A stretch of 64,000 nucleotides of DNA from positions 1 to 64,000 of the forward strand of contig JACRME010000012.1 of NCBI GenBank assembly GCA_016235045.1, read 5' to 3'. The translations under genes and the position numbers were made by a program. This document shows positions 55,899-64,000 of this stretch, one piece after another (the first letter of the stretch is position 1; each line of letters begins with the position of its first letter). The notes below the pieces were generated by a model. It saw nothing but the letters and a program-made list of their open reading frames with translations. It did not search any database and was not told where the DNA came from. This DNA is from Nitrosomonadales bacterium (GTDB lineage: Bacteria > Pseudomonadota > Gammaproteobacteria > Burkholderiales > Gallionellaceae).

Positions 55899-55974
55899 TA
55901 GCCACAGAGACCACAGAGCACACAGAGAAAAACCTTCGCGGAAATCTCTGTGAACTCTGTGTTCTCTGTGGCTA
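55899..55974. repeat. Inverted repeat in the gcvH-gcvP gap (CCACAGAGA type)
   Basis: TAGCCACAGAGACCACAGAG at the left is mirrored by CTCTGTGTTCTCTGTGGCTA at the right with one mismatch; a smaller CACAGAG/CTCTGTG pair lies inside. It fills most of the gap between gcvH and gcvP. Confidence 0.75.
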
Positions 55975-55984
55975 TGTTTTGGTT

Positions 55985-56374
55985 TTAATGTGCTTCGCTG
56001 TCAACGACAGCTTGGTAAGCAGCAGCATCCAGCAACGCGGCGACATCCGCCGCATTGTCCGGCTTCATCTTGAAGATCCAAGCGCCGTAAGGGTCGCTGT
56101 TGATTTGTTCCGGAGCACTATCGAGAGCGCCGTTGGCGGCAGTCACCGTGCCGGATACGGGCGCGTAAACGTCGGCGGCGGCTTTTACCGATTCCACTAC
56201 GGCGCATTCTTCCTTCGCTTTGAGTTTGCGACCTGCGGCGGGCGCCTCGACGAACACCATGTCGCCCAGCAACTCCTGCGCGTGCTGGGTGATGCCCACG
56301 GTGATGCTGCCGTCGGCTTCGGTTTTGACCCATTCGTGGGAAGCGGTGTATTTCAGGTTGCCTGGATTGCTCAT
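55985..56374 (-). CDS. gcvH: Glycine cleavage H protein
   Basis: 129 residues. The lipoylated lysine lies in [12 protein letters not shown]. It shuttles the aminomethyl group among the P, T and L proteins. ATG 56374 follows an AAAGGAGAT Shine-Dalgarno on the minus strand. Confidence 0.97.
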   Translation of the reverse strand: MSNPGNLKYTASHEWVKTEADGSITVGITQHAQELLGDMVFVEAPAAGRKLKAKEECAVVESVKAAADVYAPVSGTVTAANGALDSAPEQINSDPYGAWIFKMKPDNAADVAALLDAAAYQAVVDSEAH

Positions 56375-56395
56375 TCAAATCTCCTTTGGTATCTC

Positions 56396-56474
56396 GTAGG
56401 GTGGGCACGTTTTTGTGCCCACGCGGAAATGGCGCTTGCTAAACAGCGTGGGCACAAAAACGTGCCCACCCTAC
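56396..56474. repeat. Inverted repeat in the gcvT-gcvH gap (GTAGGGTGGGCAC type)
   Basis: GTAGGGTGGGCACGTTTTTG at the left and CAAAAACGTGCCCACCCTAC at the right are exact reverse complements, and each arm holds its own GTGGGCAC... /GTGCCCAC hairpin. It fills the 104-base gap between gcvT and gcvH, 4 bases from the gcvT stop. Confidence 0.8.
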
Positions 56475-56478
56475 ATGG

Positions 56479-57561
56479 TTAAATTAAGCCTTTGCCATTG
56501 CGGGCAAACGGGTACTTCACTACTTTTGCGTTCAACAATTTGTCGCGGATCTCGACTTGCACGGTATCGCCGAGCTGCACTTCGTTCGGGATGCGTGCCA
56601 GCGCGATGGATTTTTCCAGCGTGGGGGAGAAGGTGCCGCTGGTGATCTCGCCATCGCCGTGGGCGGTCTTTACTTTCTGATGGCCGCGCAGCACGCCACG
56701 ATCAAGCAGTACCAGACCGGCCAGCTTCTTCGTTGGCGGATTGGCCAACAGCGCCGCTTTGCCGATGAAGTCGCGTTGGCTCTTCAGGTCCACCGTCCAG
56801 CCGAGGCCGGATTCCAGCGGGCCGACGGTCTCGTCCATGTCCTGGCCGTACAGGTTCATGCCCGCTTCAAGACGCAGCGTGTCGCGCGCGCCGAGGCCGA
56901 TGGGTTTGACGCCGACCTTGTTCAGGTCATACCAGAATTTCTCCACCTTCTCCTTCGGCAGCATCACCTCGAAACCATCTTCGCCGGTGTAGCCGGTGCG
57001 CGCCACGAAATACTCGCCGCAATCGGCGGCCTGGAAATTGATCAGGTGCTCGGTGGCAGCCTTGGTCTGCGGCAGCACTTCCCATACTTTTGTGCGGGCG
57101 TTGGGGCCTTGCACGGCGACCATAGCCAGATCGTCGCGCGAGGTGATGGTGAGTTGCGGAGCGATATTGGCCGCCTGTTCCTTCATCCAGGCGATGTCCT
57201 TGTCTGCCGTGCCCGCGTTCACCACGATGCGGAACCACTGTTCGGTCATGAAATAGATGATGAGGTCGTCGATCACGCCGCCGTCGGGGCGCAACATGGC
57301 CGAGTACAGTGCGCGGCCAGATGCGGCCAGCTTGTCGGCATTGTTCGCCAGCAGGTAGCGCAGGAAGGCACGCACGCCGTCGCCCTTGGCATCCACCACG
57401 CGCATGTGGCACACGTCGAACATGCCGACATCGTTGCGCACCTGGTGGTGTTCGTCGATCTGCGAACCGTAGTTCACCGGCATGTCCCAGCCGCCGAAAT
57501 CCACCATCTTGGCGCCCATGGCGCGGTGGGCTGCATTCAAAGGAGTCGTCTTGAGAGTCAT
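56479..57561 (-). CDS. gcvT: Aminomethyltransferase, glycine cleavage T protein
   Basis: 360 residues: [20 protein letters not shown] at the start, [20 protein letters not shown] and [20 protein letters not shown]. It passes the methylene group to tetrahydrofolate. ATG 57561 is preferred over an in-frame ATG at 57612 that lies in the riboswitch. GGAAAGTG lies just upstream. First gene of the operon, directly below the glycine riboswitch. Confidence 0.97.
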   Translation of the reverse strand: MTLKTTPLNAAHRAMGAKMVDFGGWDMPVNYGSQIDEHHQVRNDVGMFDVCHMRVVDAKGDGVRAFLRYLLANNADKLAASGRALYSAMLRPDGGVIDDLIIYFMTEQWFRIVVNAGTADKDIAWMKEQAANIAPQLTITSRDDLAMVAVQGPNARTKVWEVLPQTKAATEHLINFQAADCGEYFVARTGYTGEDGFEVMLPKEKVEKFWYDLNKVGVKPIGLGARDTLRLEAGMNLYGQDMDETVGPLESGLGWTVDLKSQRDFIGKAALLANPPTKKLAGLVLLDRGVLRGHQKVKTAHGDGEITSGTFSPTLEKSIALARIPNEVQLGDTVQVEIRDKLLNAKVVKYPFARNGKGLI

Positions 57562-57578
57562 ATTCACTTTCCGCAAAT

Positions 57579-57608
57579 AAAAAAGGGCGAGGCCACATAG
57601 CCTCGCCC
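57579..57608 (-). terminator. Riboswitch expression-platform terminator
   Basis: On the minus strand GGGCGAGGC pairs with GCCTCGCCC around a six-base loop and is followed by six T (57584-57579), between the second glycine aptamer and gcvT. Glycine binding would prevent its formation and allow gcv transcription. Confidence 0.85.
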
Positions 57609-57775
57609 CCATCTGTCCTTGATACCTGAGAGATTACGGTCGAACCGCGTGCCCCTTCGGTGGCTGATCTAACAGCGCTCTCCAGATTTGCCTGTTCCGA
57701 TTGGTTCTTGAGCCTGAGCGGTTACGGGTGTTGCGCCTTCGGCGGTGCCAATTGGCACGCTCTCCCAGTCGGTTT
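57609..57775 (-). promoter_or_regulatory. Tandem glycine riboswitch
   Basis: On the minus strand two glycine-aptamer units follow one another. Aptamer 1 opens GGGAGAGCGTGCC and has the CCGAAGG loop and GCTCAGGC. Aptamer 2 opens TCTGGAGAGCGCTG and has CACCGAAGGGGCACGCGG, then ATCTCTCAGGTATCAAGGA. These are the conserved landmarks of the tandem gcvT element. With the terminator at 57579-57608 it should be a glycine-induced ON switch for gcvTHP. Confidence 0.93.
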
Positions 57776-57788
57776 GAACGGCGGACGG

Positions 57789-57794
57789 ATTATA
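57789..57794 (-). promoter_or_regulatory. Promoter -10 box of the gcv riboswitch transcript
   Basis: A perfect TATAAT on the minus strand about 14 bases upstream of the first aptamer landmark. I see no clear -35 at the usual distance (CCCGCC), so an activator may be needed. Confidence 0.5.
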
Positions 57795-57869
57795 CCGGAA
57801 GTTCGGTGGCGGGCGGGAGGAGTACATTGTTTGAGCCTAGTCCTTATACTGGCGGCCAAACTAAGTTTG

Positions 57870-59333
57870 CTATTGTCTGGCTCCAGCATCCCTCAGCAAC
57901 TTGGCAATCTTTGGACGATGCTGCTGAATGGCAATCGAGAGGGCGGTGTCGCCAGTAGCACGCTGATCCACATCGGCACCTTTTTCAATCAGCATTTTTG
58001 CAATACTAAAGTGCCCATACAATGCTGCCACCATCAAAGGGGTTATGTTTGTAATCCGAGCAGGCGCGTTGATGTCTGCACCATGCTCAAGCAGGAGGCG
58101 AGTCTTTTCCATCGACCCCGTTCTAACTGCCTCAATCAACGGCGACTGCGCATCTATTGGACGCACATTGGCGCCGTGTTCAAGCAAAAGCCGCATTACT
58201 TCCACGCTACCCTTCTCTGCACTTGCACTCAAAGCGGTATTCGAAAACGCCGATACTGCATTTACTTGGGCTCCTGCTTCCAATAGCATCAGCACCACCT
58301 CGATATTTTCTCCCTCGGATGCCCACATCAAAGGCGTTATCTGGTAACCCGGCTCTCTGTAATTTACATCGGCTCCTGACTTGAGCAGAAGCCGCAAAAT
58401 ATCAAGCTGACTGCTCGGCGAATTCTGCCTTCTTGATGCGCTCATCAACGCCATGTTTCTTGAATAAGCATCAGCCCCTTTTTCAAGGAGCAACTTAACG
58501 ATCTCAAAATAGCTGTCCGATACCACAACATAATCTGTTGTCGAGGCCAATCTCGTTGATTCTGCTTTCGGATAGTACTGATCACTCCGCCATATCGCGT
58601 GACTTAGAACCGTTTCTTCACCCACTTTGGCATTCACGTTTGCGCCAGTGTCCACCAACAAGCGCACCATGGGCAACTGCCCATTGCCTGCTGCAACAAA
58701 TAAGGCTTTTGCGCCATACCCTGAGTGTAAATCTGCTCCCTGCTTCAGCATGGCCTGAGCCGTATGCATATCACCCTTCTCGGCCGCTTGATATAAGCTG
58801 ATACTTTGCGCATCAACTTTCATGAAATCTTCAAGCTTGACCAGCGCACCGTTTTTGTCGAGCCCGCTACCGGAGACAAAAGACACCCCCTTGTAGCCTG
58901 CATAGACATTCCGAACACCCACGCCGCCAGGAAGGCGAGATTTATTAATGTCCGAAGCGTTCGCGACACCGACCTCAACAGTCAGATACCGCCCATCCGG
59001 AAGATTTGCCGTAACTCCGACACATAGCGGTGAGTCACGTTCACGATCCGAGCCGCCCCCTTCACCACAGTCATTAAGTTCCCATTCCATTTCCGCATCC
59101 TTGCCTGCTAGATTTTGGAGCCATTTTTCAAATGGTAGAGCTGATCGACCTTTTTCAATTTTGGAGGCGGGGGTGGACTTCACCTTCTCGATCGCCATCT
59201 CCTCAAAATCGTAGTAATCGGCTTGTGCTGGTGACTGAGTGATGCCCGTAGCGGGTGCATAAGTCTGGGCTTGAGCCACTGCGCTAATGAGCAAGACGGC
59301 AATCGCGATCAAACAAAGGAGGGGGTTTTTCAT
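57870..59333 (-). CDS. Exported ankyrin-repeat protein
   Basis: 487 residues. A signal peptide (LLCLIAIAVLLISAVAQAQ, cleavage after about 22) is followed by a unique domain of about 150 residues, then eight or nine ankyrin repeats (ALFVAAGNGQLPMVRLLVDT, TPLMWASEGENIEVVLMLLE, TPLMVAALYGHFSIAKMLIE). Exported ankyrin proteins often act as periplasmic inhibitors of lytic enzymes. It is the third gene of a tight minus-strand group with an M15 peptidase-like gene, which fits an enzyme/inhibitor pair (inference). Confidence 0.82.
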   Translation of the reverse strand: MKNPLLCLIAIAVLLISAVAQAQTYAPATGITQSPAQADYYDFEEMAIEKVKSTPASKIEKGRSALPFEKWLQNLAGKDAEMEWELNDCGEGGGSDRERDSPLCVGVTANLPDGRYLTVEVGVANASDINKSRLPGGVGVRNVYAGYKGVSFVSGSGLDKNGALVKLEDFMKVDAQSISLYQAAEKGDMHTAQAMLKQGADLHSGYGAKALFVAAGNGQLPMVRLLVDTGANVNAKVGEETVLSHAIWRSDQYYPKAESTRLASTTDYVVVSDSYFEIVKLLLEKGADAYSRNMALMSASRRQNSPSSQLDILRLLLKSGADVNYREPGYQITPLMWASEGENIEVVLMLLEAGAQVNAVSAFSNTALSASAEKGSVEVMRLLLEHGANVRPIDAQSPLIEAVRTGSMEKTRLLLEHGADINAPARITNITPLMVAALYGHFSIAKMLIEKGADVDQRATGDTALSIAIQQHRPKIAKLLRDAGARQ

Positions 59334-59356
59334 GGCTGCTTGTTGTCACTCCATGT

Positions 59357-60385
59357 TTATTGGCGATCCCGGTCGCGTTTGTTCTTGTCCTTCTTGTCTT
59401 TTTCGTCATGGTGGCCTTCGTGTTCTCCTCGGTCGTGCGGTACGGTCACGGTCGCTGTAGCGATGGCCTTGTTGCCGGACGCATCGGTTGCAGAATAAGT
59501 CACGGTATAGATTCGGCCCGCCTTGTTTCCTTCCTTGTGCGCCCCTCGGAGTACGAAAGAGCGATCATCAACGTAGAAACTTGTATCTTGAATATCCTCG
59601 TGTTCAAGCACCTCATTGGACGTGATGGATTCGAGTCTGATTTCGGCCGCGGGGTCGTATTTGTCGGTTACAGAAATTGTGGCGGCGATTGCCACGAGCT
59701 TTTCATTTGGCTTCAGGGTGCTTGGAGTTAACGTAACCGCAAGCGCGGGTGGGGCAGTGTCAAGAGAGACGATGGGGCCGGTAAAATCCCAAAATGCAGG
59801 CCCCTCATCGGTGACTCTGCTGTGACTAAACCCTACAGTGAAATGTCCCGCTAGATACGCAGGGTCGCTCATTGAATAGGGGCTGCGGGGATCGTCATTC
59901 GGGGGAACGGTCACGCCGAAATTGAACGTTTGACCCGGAAGGATACCAGGATCAGTTTGCACTTGTCGTCTCCAGTCAACGGAAAACTTAGCTGTCTCAT
60001 CGTATGCTTGAATGTGTACCTGCCAACTAGCTGGGCTAGAAAATATTCCTCCGATGCGAGGTGATTCGCCTCGATGGTCTCCAAATGTGTTCGGTTCTCC
60101 CCAATAGGAACCTGCCGGATAAATTTCCAATTCAGCTTGTTCATTGGTTATCGTTACAGGGTCATCCCCTTTCAAACCGCGGTTGCCAATACTCACTGAA
60201 ACGATGCTGCGAGCACGGGTGCTGTTCTTGACCTGATAGCTGTATTGGATATTGCCGCCATAATGCACCGCCACGGCAGTTACCGTCGCCGGATCTTGCG
60301 CATGGCTCAATGGACTGAAAAACACGGCAGCCAACATGCCCATCCAGCCGGACATTAATTTGAAAATTGTTCTGTTTGTCTTCAT
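59357..60385 (-). CDS. Exported protein with Ig-like C-terminal domain and charged tail
   Basis: 342 residues. A signal peptide ends near SPLSHAQ (about residue 29). The middle about 180 residues match no family I know; the end (YTVTYSATDASGNKAIATAT) is a HYR/Ig-like beta domain. The last 25 residues are strongly charged, mainly H, D, K and R. It starts 12 bases after the peptidase-like gene and ends 23 bases before the ankyrin gene, so all three are probably one operon. Confidence 0.75.
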   Translation of the reverse strand: MKTNRTIFKLMSGWMGMLAAVFFSPLSHAQDPATVTAVAVHYGGNIQYSYQVKNSTRARSIVSVSIGNRGLKGDDPVTITNEQAELEIYPAGSYWGEPNTFGDHRGESPRIGGIFSSPASWQVHIQAYDETAKFSVDWRRQVQTDPGILPGQTFNFGVTVPPNDDPRSPYSMSDPAYLAGHFTVGFSHSRVTDEGPAFWDFTGPIVSLDTAPPALAVTLTPSTLKPNEKLVAIAATISVTDKYDPAAEIRLESITSNEVLEHEDIQDTSFYVDDRSFVLRGAHKEGNKAGRIYTVTYSATDASGNKAIATATVTVPHDRGEHEGHHDEKDKKDKNKRDRDRQ

Positions 60386-60397
60386 GACAGTTTTCCT

Positions 60398-61612
60398 TCA
60401 GGGCAATTGAAAGTGTACATAGTCAGGGTCTTGGAAGCTTCCGCCCCAGACCAGGTTGCAGGCTGTTGGTGCGGCCAGCCAAGCTGAAATGACGAAACGC
60501 TGAAATTGCAATCTCTGTTGCGATGTCATCGGTGCTGGCGGAAGTGGGGTTAACTCGGCGATGATGCCACGTATGGTTCTTCTGGAAACATCGAATGCTG
60601 TGCCAGAAGAATGATTGCTGTAATCAGCAGGGCGATAATCGATACCATGACTGCCTGGAAAAAATGTTCCCCCGCAACTATCACTAGAATCGCAGCCTTT
60701 CTCCGCGGCAACCTTGCTTCGCAGTGCCTGACAAGCACTAATGTCTTCTGGAGCGCTAAGATTATCGAGTTCAATCATCTTGTCCCAAACATCCTGCAAA
60801 TGTTTTTGGTAGGCAGAATTGCGAACGATAGCGGATGGCCCGGAATAAGGTATTTGCGGCCTTGCGGTTACATTTGCTGCCGCAACCTTGTTAGCAAAAC
60901 ATTCCAATTGACCGTAAGGTGTCAGCTTGTCGCTTGGTTGCGGACATTTTCCATCCACATCCACTCCACGCCCTTTTTCCAATGATTGAGCGCATAAATC
61001 ATCCGTGGGTAATTCGGGGAGTGGATCAATCGGGCAGGTTGCGGCCAGTTTGGCGCAATAAACCGGCTGTTCCTCCTTCAGCGTTGACGGGGAGAATACG
61101 CCCTCGCCGAGGACGCGGATGGTATAGTCCCGGGGGCATTCAAGCAGGGCCCGGATGCGCACCACACGGCCAAAGCTTTCGCCGAACGACAATTGGCCGT
61201 TCAGCAGCACCGCGACGCCGTAGCCGTTATTCCCGACAAAAATCATTTCGTTTGTGCCCGCGCCATATCCGGCCGGAACGAGCATGGGGATTATCCCGGG
61301 CGGCGTGTAGGCGATGGCACTGTAATTGGTGCGGGGAATCGTGCCGGAATCGACTCCCGACAGGTATTGATTGAATTGGCTCACCGCTGCCTGATAGCAG
61401 GTTTCTATCGAGGAGGCAACGGTCGATTCGCGAACCATGCAGGAAACGGGGTCTACCAGCCGGTATTCCTTGTTGCACTCGAACAGGCTGGAGGGGCCCC
61501 CGGTTTGCCTGCAGAATATCGGATAGTTAAAAGCCGGGCTTTCCCCGGAAAAAACAGCGACGCCAAGACAAGAACCCGCAGCGCGCTGCGCCACGCCCCC
61601 CAATAAATCCAT
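60398..61612 (-). CDS. Peptidase M15-like exported protein; signal peptide out of frame
   Basis: 404 residues in this frame. The C-terminal about 120 residues carry the M15 zinc-peptidase marks (YSNHSSGTAFDVS and DPDYVHFQLP), as in D-Ala-D-Ala carboxypeptidases and L-Ala-D-Glu endopeptidases. Eight or more cysteines suggest export. The ATG at 61612 lacks a Shine-Dalgarno and gives no convincing signal. An ATG at 61626 in another frame has GGGGGAG six bases upstream and starts a good signal peptide (KWIYWGAWRSALRVLVLASL). The two frames meet at a T6 run (61554-61549), where one extra T would join them. Confidence 0.72.
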   Translation of the reverse strand: MDLLGGVAQRAAGSCLGVAVFSGESPAFNYPIFCRQTGGPSSLFECNKEYRLVDPVSCMVRESTVASSIETCYQAAVSQFNQYLSGVDSGTIPRTNYSAIAYTPPGIIPMLVPAGYGAGTNEMIFVGNNGYGVAVLLNGQLSFGESFGRVVRIRALLECPRDYTIRVLGEGVFSPSTLKEEQPVYCAKLAATCPIDPLPELPTDDLCAQSLEKGRGVDVDGKCPQPSDKLTPYGQLECFANKVAAANVTARPQIPYSGPSAIVRNSAYQKHLQDVWDKMIELDNLSAPEDISACQALRSKVAAEKGCDSSDSCGGTFFPGSHGIDYRPADYSNHSSGTAFDVSRRTIRGIIAELTPLPPAPMTSQQRLQFQRFVISAWLAAPTACNLVWGGSFQDPDYVHFQLP

Positions 61613-61675
61613 TTAAACGCCGCCATTCCGCACTCCCCCTGCCCGCGAACAATGCGCGCGACAATAACCCTGCTC

Positions 61676-61684
61676 GGGGGGGGG
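61676..61684. repeat. G9 homopolymer upstream of the M15-like gene
   Basis: Nine consecutive G on the + strand (C9 in the transcript sense), about 50 bases upstream of the ATG at 61626. Such tracts are prone to slippage. It lies where the promoter or leader of the three-gene operon would be. Confidence 0.7.
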
Positions 61685-61761
61685 CGTCAATAGGCCGTTT
61701 GGCCTAGATGGGGTCTATATACGGTCTAAACTTTGTCAGGCATCAATAATTTTGGAGAGTG

Positions 61762-62550
61762 CTACTTTGGGTAATAAAGTAACAGCCGATACCCCGACGG
61801 CTTGAGGTCAACCGTGTCCATTCGGAGTTTGATATCGAGGTCGCGGCTGGCTGGCACGCCCGGCTTTACGTCTTCTCCCGCTTTCAAATAATCCGCTGGT
61901 TGAAATACGCGGCGGGCGATGGCCCGATCCTGCAGGTCGGTGAGGGTGAGTTCCAGGCTGGGATAGGCTTGCGCAAAAAGCGCGCGGTTATGTACCAGCG
62001 CGTGCAGGATGACGATGTTGTTTTGAGCCGGGTCGGATTCGAGTTCGGAAGATTCGAGCACCATCAGGTCGATGTTCTTCGGCAGGGTGACGGTGCAGGC
62101 GAGCAATTCGCAATATTGCGTCAGCAGCGGCTTGAGCCCGGGCAGGCGCGAGCCGAGCTCGACGCGGAAGTAATAAAGGGATTGCGCCAGAAGTGCCAGC
62201 GTTAATGCCAATGCAATCAGAATGCCTGTCCAGTTTGTTTTCCGGGGCGGCGTGTCCGGAACCTCGTCGGTGAGTTCCTCAACGAACTGGACTTGTTGCG
62301 CCAGCGTCTTGCGCTCGGCTTCCAGCTCGGGGATGTTGGGGATGGGCGTGAGGTCGATTTCGTTCGTCTGGAATTCGGGCCCGATAGGCAAGCTCAACTG
62401 GCGGCTGGGCTCGTCGTCGTGCAGGTGCTTGCGCGCGTCGAAGACATCGTGGCAATGCCCGCAGCGCACCAGACCGTCATGCGCATCGAGTTGCGCGCCG
62501 GTCACTTTGAAACGGGTGCCGCATACGGGACATTTGGTGATTTCGGTCAT
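61762..62550 (-). CDS. Zinc-ribbon and DUF3426 domain membrane protein
   Basis: 262 residues. An MJ0042-type zinc ribbon opens the protein (CPVCGTRF with a second CGHC pair), one membrane helix lies near 115-135 (GILIALALTLALLAQSLYY), and a DUF3426 domain follows (VLESSELESDPAQNN, ALVHNRALFAQAYPSLELTL). The ATG at 62550 overlaps the prmA stop (ATGA), which fixes the start. The function of the family is unknown; it sits after prmA in many betaproteobacteria. Confidence 0.88.
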   Translation of the reverse strand: MTEITKCPVCGTRFKVTGAQLDAHDGLVRCGHCHDVFDARKHLHDDEPSRQLSLPIGPEFQTNEIDLTPIPNIPELEAERKTLAQQVQFVEELTDEVPDTPPRKTNWTGILIALALTLALLAQSLYYFRVELGSRLPGLKPLLTQYCELLACTVTLPKNIDLMVLESSELESDPAQNNIVILHALVHNRALFAQAYPSLELTLTDLQDRAIARRVFQPADYLKAGEDVKPGVPASRDLDIKLRMDTVDLKPSGYRLLLYYPK

Positions 62551-63437
62551 CTTTTCTTGCCGGATAGACAACACCATCCATCTTCCAACACGGCGGGCGC
62601 GAGGTCAAACCATTGCGCGTAAATGCGCATGACTTCCTCCGCCTGTTCGGCCAGGATGCCGGAAAGCACGATGCGGCCGCCAGATTTTGTGGCTCCTGCC
62701 AACAGGGGTGCCAGGGCACGCAAAGGATTGGTAAGGATGTTGGCAACGACCACATCATATTGGATGAGTGCAATGCCGTCGGGCAGGTAGAAGTCGGCGT
62801 CGACTTGATTCGCAAGCGCGTTGTCGCGGCTGGCAACCACGGCCTGGGCGTCCACATCGACACCGATGGCGCTGCCCGCGCCGAGTTTCATCGCCGCGAT
62901 GGCGAGGATGCCGGAACCGCAACCGTAGTCGAGCACGGTTTCGCTACCTTTGATGTTTGCATCCAGCCAGCGCAGACAAAGCCGTGTCGTGGGATGGCTG
63001 CCGGTGCCGAAGGCAAGGCCGGGATCGAGCGCGATGTTGATCGCAGTCGGGTCGGTCGGGGTATGCCAGGTCGGCACGATCCACAGGCGGTCGCTGATGC
63101 GGATGGGATCGAACTGCGCCTGGGTCAGGCGCACCCAGTCGCTTTCTTCCAGCGTCTCAATGTGATGTTCGGGGAAGGGGGCAATGCCGAGTTCGGCGCA
63201 ACAGGCTTGCAGGACGCCCCCAACATCGGCGTCGCTGTCGAACAGGGCATTGACGAGATTGTGCTGCCAGACCGTTGAAGTGGGTTCGCCGGGCTCGCCG
63301 AAGATGGCCTGTTCGTCCGGCGTGTCGGCGTCCGCGTCCAGCATGTCGACAGAAAGCGCGCCGTGCGCCAGCAGTGCCTCGCTCAACGCCTCGGCGTAGT
63401 CGGCTTCGGCGTGCACCGATAGCGTGAGCCAGGCCAC
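62547..63437 (-). CDS. prmA: Ribosomal protein L11 methyltransferase
   Basis: 296 residues: GLAFGTGSHPTTRLCLRWLD, the SAM motif LDYGCGSGILAIAAMKLGA, and VVANILTNPLRALAPLL with the NxxxxP substrate loop. It trimethylates ribosomal protein L11. It starts 3 bases after accC and overlaps the DUF3426 gene, so the three are one operon. Confidence 0.96.
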   Translation of the reverse strand: MAWLTLSVHAEADYAEALSEALLAHGALSVDMLDADADTPDEQAIFGEPGEPTSTVWQHNLVNALFDSDADVGGVLQACCAELGIAPFPEHHIETLEESDWVRLTQAQFDPIRISDRLWIVPTWHTPTDPTAINIALDPGLAFGTGSHPTTRLCLRWLDANIKGSETVLDYGCGSGILAIAAMKLGAGSAIGVDVDAQAVVASRDNALANQVDADFYLPDGIALIQYDVVVANILTNPLRALAPLLAGATKSGGRIVLSGILAEQAEEVMRIYAQWFDLAPAVLEDGWCCLSGKKR

Positions 63438-63440
63438 GGC

Positions 63441-64000
63441 TTACTTGGCCTTCGATTTTTCTGCCAGCTTGTGTTCCAGATAATGGATGCTGGTGCCGCC
63501 GCGCACGAAGGCGGCGTCATTCATCAACTCCTGATGCAGCGGGATGTTGGTGTTGATGCCTTCCACCACCATCTCCGACAGCGCGGTGCGCATGCGGGCG
63601 ATGGCTTGGTCGCGCGTGTCGCCGTAGGCGATGATCTTGCCGATCATGGAATCGTAATGCGGCGGGATGAAGTAGTTGTTGTAGACATGCGAATCGACGC
63701 GGATGCCGGGGCCGCCGGGCACGTGCCAGTTGGTGATGCGGCCGGGCGACGGCACAAAGGTGTAGGGATGCTCGGCGTTGATGCGGCATTCCACGGCATG
63801 ACCGCGCAATTCGATGTCCTTCTGGCGCAGCGTCATCTTCTCGCCCGCAGCGATGCGGATCTGCATCTGCACGATGTCGACGCCGGTGATCATTTCGGTG
63901 ACCGGGTGTTCCACCTGCACGCGCGTGTTCATCTCGATGAAGTAGAACTCGTCGTTCTCGTACAGGAACTCGAACGTGCCCGCACCGCGATAACCGATCT
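63441..64000 (-). CDS. accC: Biotin carboxylase, C-terminal part (right edge)
   Basis: The minus strand is open from the window edge: [20 protein letters not shown], then [15 protein letters not shown], the ATP-grasp substrate segment of acetyl-CoA carboxylase subunit Acc[21 protein letters not shown] follows. About 185 of some 450 residues are in view. It carboxylates biotin on AccB, the first step of fatty-acid synthesis. Confidence 0.95.
   Translation of the reverse strand, partial: IGYRGAGTFEFLYENDEFYFIEMNTRVQVEHPVTEMITGVDIVQMQIRIAAGEKMTLRQKDIELRGHAVECRINAEHPYTFVPSPGRITNWHVPGGPGIRVDSHVYNNYFIPPHYDSMIGKIIAYGDTRDQAIARMRTALSEMVVEGINTNIPLHQELMNDAAFVRGGTSIHYLEHKLAEKSKAK

Overview
The window reads as a chromosomal segment of a Gram-negative betaproteobacterium. 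The accC-prmA-DUF3426 order, a second infA beside a cold-shock gene, and a gcvT-gcvH-gcvP operon behind a tandem glycine riboswitch all fit that class, and the general look suggests a Nitrosomonadales/Gallionellaceae-type organism (inference; no rRNA marker is present). No tRNA, rRNA, CRISPR array, prophage or intact insertion sequence was recognised.

Positions 1-39741 are a long surface-polysaccharide locus, almost entirely on the + strand and packed with stop/start overlaps. It starts with the tail of ugd, then rfbF-rfbG-rfbH (CDP-4-keto-3,6-dideoxyglucose synthesis). Next come an acylating acetaldehyde dehydrogenase, a 4-hydroxy-2-oxovalerate aldolase, an SDR, an HpcH/HpaI aldolase, a YerE-like thiamine-diphosphate enzyme and a second SDR (3369-9969). 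My reading is that these build a 2-oxo acid from acetyl-CoA and pyruvate, decarboxylate it and add the acyl unit to C4 of the CDP-sugar, giving a higher branched-chain sugar of the erwiniose/caryophyllose type. A GtrA/GtrB/membrane-glycosyltransferase module follows (9962-12949), then an AT-richer stretch with a Wzx flippase, Wzy-like polymerase, many glycosyltransferases, UDP-xylose synthase and methyltransferase-like genes (13085-24541). After that come an L-FucNAc pathway (24538-27536), a short Wzz carrying a G10 tract (27651-28442) and a wbpV-wbpL-wbpM-type QuiNAc/initiation block (28450-32208). A third block (32373-43461) holds further glycosyltransferases, including GT10 and GT11 fucosyltransferase-like genes, a frameshifted GT4, a GT2-GT4 fusion and an O-antigen ligase-like protein. 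The system is Wzx/Wzy-type; no ABC exporter genes are seen.

From 43629 the content is housekeeping and accessory: apaH, infA and csp, an ankyrin protein, fructosamine kinase and glyoxalase-like genes, a PfkB kinase, a large Big-domain lipoprotein, a PilZ protein, tpx and the glycine-cleavage operon. Then follows a three-gene operon of apparently exported proteins (M15 peptidase-like, Ig-like, ankyrin; 57870-61626) whose first gene has its signal peptide in a different frame. The window ends with a DUF3426 protein, prmA and the 3' part of accC.

Several families of paired palindromic repeats occupy the intergenic gaps of this right-hand half. There are three copies of a roughly 120-bp element, and a different palindrome in each gap of the gcv operon.
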